A stretch of DNA of 46,867 nucleotides from Planctomycetota bacterium (GTDB lineage Bacteria; Planctomycetota; Phycisphaerae; Phycisphaerales; SM1A02): positions 1 through 46,867 of the forward strand of contig JADFOJ010000018.1 in assembly GCA_022562915.1 (NCBI GenBank), given 5' to 3'. Below the pieces are notes generated by a model. The model saw only the letters and a list, made by a program, of their open reading frames with translations, made no database searches and had not been told where the DNA came from. Both the position numbers and the translations under genes were made by a program. Below are positions 26,133-35,072 of this stretch, piece by piece (within the stretch, counting starts at the first letter, position 1; each line of letters starts with the position of its first letter).

Positions 26133-27041
26133 CTAGAAGCGGATCGAGCCCGCCAGGAACATGCCCTGGAGCCCGCCGTTGAACGTGTAGCTGCCGTTGT
26201 CGGCATTGAGCTGGAGCAGGCGATAGCCGACCATCACGCCGAACACGTCGGTGAACTGAACGGTGCCGCCGACGCGGATCTGCCACATGAACCCGCCGTC
26301 GCCGCCGAGGACGGGCCCCAGCGCAGTGCTCATCCGGAACCGGAAGAGCGTGAACCCCGGCACCCGCTGCATGGGCCGGTAGTCGAGCTCCATGACCATG
26401 CCCGCGTACACGCCCAGCCACTCGCCGCCGGTGTCCACGGTCCCGGCCGTTGTGGTCACCGACTGGTCGACGTCGATGTACCGCATGCCGAACTGCGGGC
26501 TGAATCGCAGATCGGTTCCGTAGTGCCCGTCCCAGGTGCGGTTGCGAGTACCCATCTCCCGCGAATGGCCGTCGGCGAAGGGTCGCCAGACCGTCACGCT
26601 CAGTTCGGCCGCGACGGAGGTGATGTCCAACGTGGATCTGTAGGGATCGCCGTTACTCAGCACCAGGCTGCCGAAGGTGGCACCGCTGCCCATGAAGGCC
26701 CCCGTGACGCTGGTGGAGAAATCAAAGCCGCCGAACCACAACTCCCAGATCTCGTCCTTGCGGATGGCGAACTCCAGGTTGAGCGAGGCTTCGTTGGAGT
26801 CAAGGTCGAATTCGTCCTCGAGATCGATCGAGGGGCCGCCCAGTTCCACGTTGCCGACCAGCCGGGGCAGCCAGACCCCGGCGAGCAGTGTCACCTCCAG
26901 GCTCGTTGGGAGCGGCTGGAGCGGTTCGTCCGCCGCGATATCGGCAATGGCAGCACCGGGCACCTCGGTCTCCGGCGGTTCGCCCTGCAGGGCCGTTCCG
27001 GCAAGGGCCATCGAGGCCATGACAATCAGAAGTCCGCTCAT
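26133..27041 (-). CDS. Putative outer-membrane beta-barrel protein
   Basis: The start at 27041 gives the signal peptide MSGLLIVMASMALAGTALQG. The remaining 280 residues alternate polar and hydrophobic residues in short strands with aromatic girdles (WELWFGGFDFSTSV, VFGVMVGYRLLQLNADNG). The protein ends GMFLAGSIRF with a terminal Phe, the classical signal for outer-membrane barrel insertion. No specific porin family is recognised. It is divergent from arfB; the longer frame to 27539 overlaps arfB antisense and is not coding. Confidence 0.7.
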   Translation of the reverse strand: MSGLLIVMASMALAGTALQGEPPETEVPGAAIADIAADEPLQPLPTSLEVTLLAGVWLPRLVGNVELGGPSIDLEDEFDLDSNEASLNLEFAIRKDEIWELWFGGFDFSTSVTGAFMGSGATFGSLVLSNGDPYRSTLDITSVAAELSVTVWRPFADGHSREMGTRNRTWDGHYGTDLRFSPQFGMRYIDVDQSVTTTAGTVDTGGEWLGVYAGMVMELDYRPMQRVPGFTLFRFRMSTALGPVLGGDGGFMWQIRVGGTVQFTDVFGVMVGYRLLQLNADNGSYTFNGGLQGMFLAGSIRF

Positions 27042-27111
27042 CCCGGGGGTTTCCCTCAGCCGACAAGTTCCGTCGGCAGCGTACCCTCTCATCGGCCGAA
27101 AGGAGTCGAGA

Positions 27112-27555
27112 ATGACCGCACCGGGATCACGCGGACCCCTGGAAGTGGCGCCGGGCGTGCAGATCGCCGCAGCGGACGTGCGATTCGCCTTCTCGCGCTC
27201 CGGCGGACCCGGCGGGCAGGCCGTCAACAAGCTCAGCACCCGTGCGGAACTGCGCGTGGCCGTCGACTCGATCGAGGGGTTGTCCCTGCAGGTGCGCACG
27301 CGGCTGCGGGCCCTCGCCGGACGCCGGCTCACCCAGGGTGACGAGATCATTATTGTCGCCGAGAGCGAGCGAACGCAGCTGGACAACCGGCGTGCGTGCG
27401 TGGACCGGCTGCGGGCGCTCGTGGCCGATGCGCTGGCGGTGCCCAAGCCCCGCCGGCCGACCCGGCCCTCGCGCGGCACCGTCGAGAGGCGGCTCGATGC
27501 CAAGAGGCGAACGGGCGTCAGGAAACAGCGGCGTCGCAAACCCGACGAGGAGTAG
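27112..27555 (+). CDS. arfB: Peptidyl-tRNA hydrolase ArfB-like (class I release-factor domain)
   Basis: This protein rescues ribosomes stalled on non-stop mRNAs by hydrolysing peptidyl-tRNA. The catalytic GGQ motif is intact in FSRSGGPGGQAVNKLSTRAEL, and the C-terminus is a basic tail (RRPTRPSRG, KRRTGVRKQRRRKPDEE) that would enter the empty mRNA channel. The length of 147 residues fits ArfB rather than full RF1/RF2. The start ATG at 27112 follows AAAGGAG. It is divergently transcribed from the barrel protein, 70 bases apart. Confidence 0.9.
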   Translation: MTAPGSRGPLEVAPGVQIAAADVRFAFSRSGGPGGQAVNKLSTRAELRVAVDSIEGLSLQVRTRLRALAGRRLTQGDEIIIVAESERTQLDNRRACVDRLRALVADALAVPKPRRPTRPSRGTVERRLDAKRRTGVRKQRRRKPDEE

Positions 27556-27569
27556 CCCGTGAGGCGTGC

Positions 27570-28001
27570 TTACGCCACCGACATGAACTGCTCGAGATAC
27601 CGGATCGTCTCGACCTGGCCGTCGTGATCGGCCTTGTTGAGATCGCCGATGGAGATCATCCCCACGACACGCCTGCGATGCAGGACCGGCAGGTGGCGGA
27701 TTCGTTTCCGACGCATCACGGACCGGATCTCGTCGAGCCTCGTATGCGGCGCGGCGAAGGCGACCTTGCGTGTCATCACCTTGTCCAGCGTGGTCGTGGC
27801 GACCGAGCGCTGCTCGGCGACGATGCGCCGCAGGATGTCGCGCTCGGTGAAGATCCCAACCAACCGGTTGCGGTCGATCACCAGCACGGAGCCGATGTGC
27901 CGGTCATTCATGAGTTGTGCGGCTTCGAGCACCGTGGCGGTCGACGGGAGCGACGCCACGGATGCGCCCTTGAGTGCGATGAGTTGCTCTGCGGTGGCCA
28001 T
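27570..28001 (-). CDS. Paired CBS-domain protein
   Basis: The 143-residue protein consists of two CBS motifs: HIGSVLVIDRNRLVGIFTER and HLPVLHRRRVVGMISIGD. CBS pairs bind adenosine nucleotides (AMP, ATP, SAM) and act as regulatory sensors; no attached enzyme domain is present, so a partner in trans is expected. The start at 28001 follows an AAGGAGG site on the minus strand. It is convergent with arfB, 14 bases apart. Confidence 0.9.
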   Translation of the reverse strand: MATAEQLIALKGASVASLPSTATVLEAAQLMNDRHIGSVLVIDRNRLVGIFTERDILRRIVAEQRSVATTTLDKVMTRKVAFAAPHTRLDEIRSVMRRKRIRHLPVLHRRRVVGMISIGDLNKADHDGQVETIRYLEQFMSVA

Positions 28002-28163
28002 GGCCGCGCCTCCTTGCAAATGGCCTTCCCCTCCTCAATCCAAGTTCCCTTAAACAGAGGCGGAACGCAATACCTCGTGGGCGGAAAACGCAATTCGTTT
28101 TTTTTGTCACAAAGTCCGGGTGTGCGCTGCTTACCGAGTTCCGCAGGCTTAACAGGTACGGAG

Positions 28164-29249
28164 CTACTCGAGGCGAACCCGGCCGGAGCCCTTGACGATT
28201 CGCCCGATGGCGAAGGCATTCTCACCGAGAGCCCGGAGCTGGTTGGCGACCGAGTCGGCGAAAGTCGGCCGCACGATCAGCACGTAGCCGACGCCCATAT
28301 TGAAGACGCGGCGCATTTCCCGGTGGTCGATATCGCCGCGCCGCCGGAGAAGCTCGAACACGCCGGGCACGGTCCACGTGCCGGCGTCGAGCAGCGCGTC
28401 GACGTCCGGTGGCAGTACCCGGGCCAGGTTGCTCGCGAGCCCGCCGCCGGTGATGTGCGCCATCCCCGAAACGATGCGTTTGACCTTGTACCGTCGAAGC
28501 AGGGTCACGATGGACCGGGCGTAGATACGGGTGGGCTCCAGAAGCACTTCGCCGAGAATGCCGCCGTCCAGTTCGTCGTACGTCGAACCGAGGTCCAGAT
28601 CGCACTCGTCGATGATCCGGTTCACCAGCGTGAAGCCGTTGGAGTGCACCCCGGAAGAGGCCAGGCCGATGACGACGTCCCCGGTTTCGACGCGCATCGG
28701 GTCGATCGCCCGCCGCAGCGGCACCACCCCCACCCCGAAGCCCGCGAGGTCGAAGTCGCCCTCGGCGTAGATGTCCGGCATCTCGGCGGTCTCGCCGCCG
28801 AGCAGTGCGCAGCCGGCGATCTCGCAGCCCCTGGCGACGCCCTCGACGATCTCGGCGGTGTGCGTGGGGTCGTTGCGGTGCAGGCCGAGGTAATCCAGGA
28901 AGAACAGCGGCTCCGCGCCCTGCACGATGAGGTCGTTGATGTTCATCGCGACGCAGTCGATGCCGACGGTGTTGTACACGCCCATCTTGATGGCCAGCCG
29001 GATCTTGGTGCCGACGCCGTCGGCGCACGCGACGAGGACCGGGTCGCGGTAGTTCCGCCTGAAGAGCTTCTCGTTGTAGTCGAGGCGGAACATCCCCGCG
29101 AAGCCGCCGTGGGCGCCGAAGACGCGCGGACCGTGGGTCCGCCTCATCGAACTCTTGATGAGGTCGACGATCTGCTCGGCGGCGTCGATGTCAACGCCGG
29201 CGTCGGCGTAGGTAAGGGACTTTCCCGTCGGTCCGGCCGCCGTGGTCAT
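28164..29249 (-). CDS. purM: Phosphoribosylformylglycinamidine cyclo-ligase
   Basis: PurM makes aminoimidazole ribonucleotide (AIR) from FGAM and ATP in purine synthesis. Signatures in the 361-residue protein are SLTYADAGVDIDAAE, a loop with GGFAGMF, DGVGTKIRLA, DCVAMNINDLIVQGAEPLFF, GCALLGGETAEMPDIY, GLASSGVHSNGFTLV and HITGGGLASNL. The start at 29249 (MTTAAGPTGKSLTYADAG) is the first methionine compatible with the family; the frame further upstream reads antisense through higA. Confidence 0.95.
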   Translation of the reverse strand: MTTAAGPTGKSLTYADAGVDIDAAEQIVDLIKSSMRRTHGPRVFGAHGGFAGMFRLDYNEKLFRRNYRDPVLVACADGVGTKIRLAIKMGVYNTVGIDCVAMNINDLIVQGAEPLFFLDYLGLHRNDPTHTAEIVEGVARGCEIAGCALLGGETAEMPDIYAEGDFDLAGFGVGVVPLRRAIDPMRVETGDVVIGLASSGVHSNGFTLVNRIIDECDLDLGSTYDELDGGILGEVLLEPTRIYARSIVTLLRRYKVKRIVSGMAHITGGGLASNLARVLPPDVDALLDAGTWTVPGVFELLRRRGDIDHREMRRVFNMGVGYVLIVRPTFADSVANQLRALGENAFAIGRIVKGSGRVRLE

Positions 29250-29420
29250 GCACGCAGTGTATCGGGCAGAAGGTACGGAGGCACGGAGGCACGGAGGGCC
29301 TGCCACATCCTGCCGGCGAGGCCGGCATCCATCTGTGCGCGCAGACGCCAACCTGTGCGGCTTGCAATCCGTCGGCGCTGCCCCGTTGACTCCGGGCCGG
29401 TGATTCCGCAGAATGGCATC

Positions 29421-29708
29421 ATGGTCCCGAAAAACCGAATTCCGACGCATCCCGGTGAGATCCTCATCGAGGAATTCCTCTCTCCTCTTGGCATCACCCA
29501 GGTACAGCTCGCGGCGCACATCGGGGTTCCGGTGCAGCGTGTGAACGAGATCGTCCGTGGTAAGCGAGGGATAACGCCGGAGACTGCCTGGTTGCTGGGC
29601 CAGGCCCTTGGTACGACGCCGCAGTTCTGGGTTAATCTGCAAAGCAACTACGAACTCGCGATTGCGAAGCCGCGGAAACGGGTTGGGCGACTCAAGAGAG
29701 CGAGTTAG
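29421..29708 (+). CDS. higA: HigA-type antitoxin (XRE-family HTH), no HigB next to it
   Basis: The 95-residue protein has the HigA pattern [20 protein letters not shown], a helix-turn-helix [21 protein letters not shown], and [19 protein letters not shown]. HigA binds its toxin and represses its own operon. A higB toxin gene normally precedes it, but the 171 bases upstream (29250-29420) hold no toxin frame and nothing similar follows, so the antitoxin is an orphan. The ATG at 29421 is chosen because the longer frame upstream is antisense to purM. Confidence 0.85.
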   Translation: MVPKNRIPTHPGEILIEEFLSPLGITQVQLAAHIGVPVQRVNEIVRGKRGITPETAWLLGQALGTTPQFWVNLQSNYELAIAKPRKRVGRLKRAS

Positions 29709-29775
29709 CCCTCTATATGATGGCCGCCCAACCAGGCGTTTTGTCGCTTCGTCGCTCCGTCGCTATTCTCCAGCC

Positions 29776-30714
<939 letters not shown>

Positions 30715-30722
30715 AGGGGACT

Positions 30723-30793
30723 GATTCAAGGGGACAGATCTATTTGTTACAGGGGGCTGCCCCCTGTAACAAATAGATCTGTCCCCTTGAATC
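30723..30793. repeat. 71-bp perfect palindrome between convergent genes (candidate REP/MITE)
   Basis: The arms GATTCAAGGGGACAGATCTA... (30723-30756) and its exact complement (30760-30793) pair over 34 bp around a 3-base centre CTG. The GGGGACAGATCTATTT core is like the repeats mobilised by REP-associated (Y1) transposases. It lies between the ends of sucD and the methyltransferase gene and could also act as a bidirectional terminator. Confidence 0.9.
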
Positions 30794-30881
30794 TGTTCGC
30801 GGCGTCACGGTTCGCAGGAAACTGTCAGGATGCCGTCGCCGCCGATGCGGGCCGCGCCGCTGGGGTGATTCCGTCCTCTCT

Positions 30882-31685
30882 CTACCCGGACCTCACCGCG
30901 GTGCCGAGGAGGACTGCATGGGGGAAGGCATAGCTCGCTCCGTCCCGGTAGGACTCCAGGTTCTCGCGCGCGGTGACCTCGATCTTCTGCTGCACGTCCT
31001 GCGGCAGGGCTGCGATGTTGCCCCACTCCAGGAAAGCCTGGAGTACGGGATCGACGGAATCGCTCCGCCACAGAATGTCGTGGGTCTCGACGTGCAGGTC
31101 GCTGAGGCCGCTCGCGTTCAATGGCGCCGCGTAGGCGCTTCGATCGGCGCCGAACAAGGGCCCATGGGGCAATTCGTCCGAATCATGATGTGCGGCGACG
31201 GCCTCGAAGAATGCGCCGATGCTGCTCTGAGCCTCGGGCCGCTCGAACACCACGAATGCAAAGGAGCCGCCCGGCTCGAGCACGCGGTAGACCTCGCGGA
31301 AGACCACATCGGGCCGCGCCAGATGATGGATGACGAAGTTGCTCACGACCGCCTCGAAGCTCGCGTCATCGAAGGGGAGCTGCTCGGCATCGGCTTCCAG
31401 AAACGTCGCTTGGGGATAGTGCCGGTGAGCGACCTCGACCATCCTCGCGGAGAAGTCGATGCCCGTGACTGCGGCGCCGGCCTCGGCGAGCGCGCCGGCA
31501 ACGTGCCCCGGCCCGGAGCCGATGTCGAGCACCGTGCTCCCCGGTTGGATGTTGGCCGCATCCCGCAGCAGCGATATGGTCTCGCGCGTCAGGCCGGCGA
31601 AGTGATCGAGATACGTCGCCGCGCACCGCGTCCACGTCTCGTGTTCGTACCGGTGCACCACATCCGCATCGATTGGGCTGTCCAT
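30882..31685 (-). CDS. Class I SAM-dependent methyltransferase
   Basis: The 267-residue protein has the Rossmann-type methyltransferase motifs: motif I VLDIGSGPGHVAGALAEAG, motif II acidic residue in VTGIDFSARM, FLEADAEQLPFDDASFEAV (motif III/IV), and VYRVLEPGGSFAFV (post-motif). The layout is that of the UbiE/Methyltransf_11 group acting on small molecules; the substrate is not predictable. It is convergent with sucD. Confidence 0.88.
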   Translation of the reverse strand: MDSPIDADVVHRYEHETWTRCAATYLDHFAGLTRETISLLRDAANIQPGSTVLDIGSGPGHVAGALAEAGAAVTGIDFSARMVEVAHRHYPQATFLEADAEQLPFDDASFEAVVSNFVIHHLARPDVVFREVYRVLEPGGSFAFVVFERPEAQSSIGAFFEAVAAHHDSDELPHGPLFGADRSAYAAPLNASGLSDLHVETHDILWRSDSVDPVLQAFLEWGNIAALPQDVQQKIEVTARENLESYRDGASYAFPHAVLLGTAVRSG

Positions 31686-31775
31686 GGCCGAGCTCCTCCT
31701 GCTCCCGCTCGGAGCCTGATCACATGCCGGCAGGATAGCGAGAAGAGTGCCTGATGAACTGAGATGACGCCCCCT

Positions 31776-33740
31776 TTACCCCGGCATCAGCTTCCGGAGG
31801 CGCTTGCGGTACCGGGGGTTCCGGGTGCGGTCGATCTCGCGCTGGATGGCGGCGCGGGTGTGGGCGGCTCCGAACTGTGCCGTCAGGTACGGCGCGAGAC
31901 GTTCGAGGTCCGCGTGGCCCTGGCACGATCGGATGTTGTGTTCCAGCAGCAGCAGCGTCTGCTCGTCGACGCTGCGCAATCGCGGCGTGAGCATGTGCCA
32001 GAGCATGTCGACGGCAAAGTCGTCGGGGTCCGGGATGGCTTCGGCCGCCCGGATCGTCGCCGTCGCGAGACCCATGCGAAACAGCGGCCCGATGGATCGG
32101 GGCGCGGCCGCGTCGCCCAGGCCGTGCTGCTCCGCCAGTTGCCAGAACCTGATCGCGATCGCGTCGCGGCCGAGCAGGTCCAGTGTGGCCATCGCCTCGG
32201 CGATCGTTTCGCCGGTGGGGTCCTCGGCGGCGCGGCGCATGAGTACCTTGACGTGCTCCTTGAGATCGAGCCCGTCGAACTCGGCCGGCGCGGGCGCCCG
32301 CGCGACCTCGCCGAGTACCGGCGGCCGGCAGATCATCAGGGGGTCGCCGAGCGTATTGATCTTCCAGGCTCCTGCGCCGTCCCACTTCCGGCCCGCGATG
32401 AGGAACGGGACGAGGTTGACACACCGGTCGACGAAGAACTTCGGTGGGATGAACGCCGACAGCATCGGCTCGTCCACCGAGCCGATGTACGCGTAGACGC
32501 CGTGTGCCAGCCACTGGCCGCCGATGGTGTCGAGGTTGGCCGGAGCCTTCAGCGAGAAGCTGTGGATCAAGTGCAGCGCCATCGGCACGTTCAGTATCGG
32601 GACGTCGCCGCAGTACGCGTGCTCGTCGGAGAGCACGAAGTGGTCGGCGTTGCCGCCGCTGTTCATCACGAGCACGTCGGTCGTGAAGCCCCGTGGCAGG
32701 AGGTTCAGCCACGCATGGCGGGTCGTGTCGGGGATGTCGTGCGTCGTTACCTTGAAGCCGCGGGCGGGGAGCATCGCCGATGCCTCGCGCAACCCGTAGA
32801 CGCGCCGGACGGCTTCGTCGCTGTAGGTGTTGTAGAGTTCGAACGCGCTGCGCTGGAGAAACAGGGAGCACATCGCGGTGTACGCACAGCGGACCTCGTC
32901 GCCGAAGATCCAGCCGGTGAAGGCGTAGCGGCGCCCCCCGCCCCCCCCGCCCCCCCCGGCGACCCGGCCAAGCAGGTCGGTGACGGCGCGGATATCCACG
33001 GTGCCGGGGTTCGCCGCCATGTTCACGCGCCCGCCGACATCGCGGCACAGCGTGATGGTGTCGATCGCATCGCCCAGATTGGCGTACGGGTAGCCCGTCT
33101 CGCGGACAAGCCCGTCGACCGCTTCCCGGAGGCTTGCGAAGCGTTCGGCGGCGAGCACCTGGTTGGGTCTGCCGAAGGGCTCATCCAGCCAGGCGAGGGG
33201 TTGCCCGCGGCCCGCCGCCAGCGCGACCGCCGCGGTCCACGCCGGGTCGTTCATGGAGGTGATGACCACGCCCGGCGGCGTGTGGCCGGCGCGCCGCAAG
33301 ACGTCGGGTATCGATTCCCCCAGCGGGTCGCCGCCCCAGGCAGTCTTGACGACGGCCTCCAGTTCGCTGCGGGACACCCCAGCGGGGCCGTCAGGGGAAC
33401 GCTCCACGGGTTGTCGGCGAACGACCTGCGATGGCTGGAACCGCCGGATGAACATCGCGGCGTAGTGGTGGTCCTCGAACAGAACGGGCCATCGCCCCGC
33501 GGGTGACCAGCGAGCAAGCTCATCGACGTACGTTGCCCCGTCGGGGACGAGCACCACGCGGTCGACCAGCGGCCATGCGCGGCGGACCTGCTCGACGCGC
33601 ATGCCCAGGGCGATCGACCACGGGACTGGTTGCTGCCGCGGTGTCGTCTCGGCCGGGCCGAGTTGGGCGCGAACCGGCGGCCCCGCCAGGATTCCCAGTA
33701 CGGCGACCAGCTCGATCAGATGACGGTGCACGGCGAACAT
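31776..33740 (-). CDS. Secreted protein of unknown function with a G-tract-encoded poly-Gly run
   Basis: The ATG at 33740 begins a signal peptide (MFAVHRHLIELVAVLGILAG, cleavage near VRAQ) for a 654-residue protein. No family is recognised with confidence. Visible features are VLVPDGATYVDELARW, VVITSMNDPAWTAAVALAAG, VLVMNSGGNADHF and FTGWIFGDEVRCAY. The stretch AGGGGGGGGRR is encoded by G-tracts of 8, 8 and 6 (32934-32958), a potential slippage site. The C-terminus is helical and ends KRLRKLMPG. The first bases of this gene are duplicated at 36681-36717 as part of the 247-bp repeat, showing that it was once directly downstream of the metallo-beta-lactamase-fold gene at 36.7 kb. Confidence 0.75.
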   Translation of the reverse strand: MFAVHRHLIELVAVLGILAGPPVRAQLGPAETTPRQQPVPWSIALGMRVEQVRRAWPLVDRVVLVPDGATYVDELARWSPAGRWPVLFEDHHYAAMFIRRFQPSQVVRRQPVERSPDGPAGVSRSELEAVVKTAWGGDPLGESIPDVLRRAGHTPPGVVITSMNDPAWTAAVALAAGRGQPLAWLDEPFGRPNQVLAAERFASLREAVDGLVRETGYPYANLGDAIDTITLCRDVGGRVNMAANPGTVDIRAVTDLLGRVAGGGGGGGGRRYAFTGWIFGDEVRCAYTAMCSLFLQRSAFELYNTYSDEAVRRVYGLREASAMLPARGFKVTTHDIPDTTRHAWLNLLPRGFTTDVLVMNSGGNADHFVLSDEHAYCGDVPILNVPMALHLIHSFSLKAPANLDTIGGQWLAHGVYAYIGSVDEPMLSAFIPPKFFVDRCVNLVPFLIAGRKWDGAGAWKINTLGDPLMICRPPVLGEVARAPAPAEFDGLDLKEHVKVLMRRAAEDPTGETIAEAMATLDLLGRDAIAIRFWQLAEQHGLGDAAAPRSIGPLFRMGLATATIRAAEAIPDPDDFAVDMLWHMLTPRLRSVDEQTLLLLEHNIRSCQGHADLERLAPYLTAQFGAAHTRAAIQREIDRTRNPRYRKRLRKLMPG

Positions 33741-33950
33741 CGATCGACTGTACCTGCTCAGAGCGTGTGGGGTTGGCGTAACGGGTTGAGCGAGACGTTG
33801 TCGCGCCCGGGAATCAGCAGGTCCGCGATCTCGATCGCCTCCGCGAAGGACTCCTGCGCCTGCTCGATGTTGTGGCAGTTGGGCAGGACCCTGCCCTGCT
33901 CGATGTGTTCCCGGGTCGCCACGGCGTTGCCGCAGATGAGCACCGTCGCC
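33704..33950. repeat. 247-bp direct repeat, copy A
   Basis: Bases 33704-33950 match 36681-36927 without gaps at a constant offset of 2977, with about 10 mismatches (about 96 % identity). Copy A contains the intact start of the secreted-protein gene and only the last codons of the MBL-fold gene. Confidence 0.92.
33758..33950 (-). pseudogene. 3' fragment of an MBL-fold gene
   Basis: Read on the minus strand it encodes TVLICGNAVATREHIEQGRV and ends NVSLNPLRQPHTL, nearly identical to the C-terminus of the full gene at 36735-37424. It has no 5' part: similarity stops at 33950, where the inserted segment begins. It is a by-product of the duplication. Confidence 0.88.
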
Positions 33951-34006
33951 GCCGGCGACGGCCCACGCCGAGACCGGGTGACATCCCCATCTCCAAGCAC
34001 TGTAGA

Positions 34007-34345
34007 ATGAACCCTGAGTCAATCGCATTGATGATCGACACTCTCAAGAAAAACCGAGCCGAACTGAAGGAACTCTGCCGCCGCTATCGCGTGCGGCGGT
34101 TGGACGTGTTCGGATCAGCGGCCACGAGCCGGGGGTTTGATCCGCAGCGCAGCGATCTGGATTTCCTCGTCGAATTCGAGCCGGACCAGGATCTCGGTCC
34201 GTGGCTGACCCATTATTTCGAGTTTCAACAGGAACTCCAGAGGTTGTTCGGTCACTCCGTCGACCTGGTGATGGCGTCCGCTCTGAAGAATCCATTCTTC
34301 GTCCGCGAGGTCAACCGCACGCGCGAGCCGTTGTATGCAGCCTAA
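34007..34345 (+). CDS. mntA: Nucleotidyltransferase antitoxin, MntA type
   Basis: The 112-residue protein is a minimal nucleotidyltransferase: LDVFGSAATSRGFDPQRSDLDFLVEF contains G36-S37 and the metal-binding D50 and D52. MntA proteins neutralise their HepT partner by adding AMP to a tyrosine near its active site. The next gene is HepT and overlaps by 11 bases, the standard order for this type VII system. The ATG at 34007 was chosen because it is the first start after the repeat junction; MIDTLKKNR at 34031 is an alternative. Confidence 0.88.
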   Translation: MNPESIALMIDTLKKNRAELKELCRRYRVRRLDVFGSAATSRGFDPQRSDLDFLVEFEPDQDLGPWLTHYFEFQQELQRLFGHSVDLVMASALKNPFFVREVNRTREPLYAA

Positions 34346-34697
34346 AACGCCCAAGCTTCTGGACGACGTCCGCGACGCGGCCGCGTTCATCTGCCGATCC
34401 ACGGATGGCAAGACGGTGGACGACTACCGTGGAGATCGTCTGCTGCGACATGCTGTGGAACGGAACTTCGAGATCATCGGCGAGGCGGTCAAACGATTGT
34501 TGGAGCATGATCCACAGGTGGCCGCGCAGATCGGTAACTACGCTCAGATCATCAGCTTTCGCAATGTCCTCATCCACGGGTATGACCTGATCGACGATCA
34601 ACAGGTCTGGCAGGTGATTCAAGACGACCTGCGGGTGCTCATTGCCGCCGTGGAAGGATTGCTCTCCGAGCGGGACGGTGGGGAGCCGTCATCGTGA
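34335..34697 (+). CDS. hepT: HepT-like HEPN ribonuclease toxin
   Basis: The 120-residue helical protein belongs to the HEPN/DUF86 family. The catalytic R-x4-H-x-Y motif is intact as RNVLIHGYD (R76, H81, Y83), and NFEIIGEAVKRLLEHD is typical of HepT. It is an RNase toxin controlled by MntA through AMP addition at the motif Tyr. Both active sites look functional, so the pair may be active. It lies inside the segment bounded by 247-bp repeats. Confidence 0.9.
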   Translation: MQPKTPKLLDDVRDAAAFICRSTDGKTVDDYRGDRLLRHAVERNFEIIGEAVKRLLEHDPQVAAQIGNYAQIISFRNVLIHGYDLIDDQQVWQVIQDDLRVLIAAVEGLLSERDGGEPSS

Positions 34698-35072
34698 ACA
34701 ATCGCGCCCTCACCGTTTCCCGCGCGTGCCCATCAAGGGAGAGACCGCGCAACACACCTCGACGCAGTGTGCGGGAGGTCGATGATCACCAGGCCACCGG
34801 TGATTGCCGAGGCGCGCCGCCCGAGTACCTCCGGTAGGGTCCGCCGTATGTGTGCGGACCGGGACCAGGCGCCGCATCGGCGTCATCCCATCGGTGGGTC
34901 CGTGGCCCCACACGTGAATGGCGGGTGTCCCTGGCAACAACGTTCTCCGGGGGAGGAATCGAAAATCGGGGATTGGACACCCGGGGTCTGGTTGCGGTTG
35001 GTGACGGCATCTGCGCCGGACACGGTCTGTTCACGGAGTCAATGACCCCGATCCTCAACCTGGGCCTTGGGA
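34698..35072. other. 375-bp non-coding gap with a solo IS end
   Basis: No gene is supported here. Bases 34926-35017 match the right end of IS A; the remainder shows nothing recognisable. Confidence 0.6.
34926..35017. repeat. Solo right end of an IS A-type element
   Basis: 92 bp match, ungapped, the reverse complement of the right end of IS A (10802-10711) with about 8 mismatches (about 91 %). It starts with the inverted-repeat motif TGTCCCTGGC. No transposase or left end is nearby. Confidence 0.8.

Noticed and set aside
27396-29708. A single 770-codon gene from arfB to HigA
   Set aside because: Only its last 95 codons are a real gene (HigA); the rest is antisense to the CBS and purM genes.
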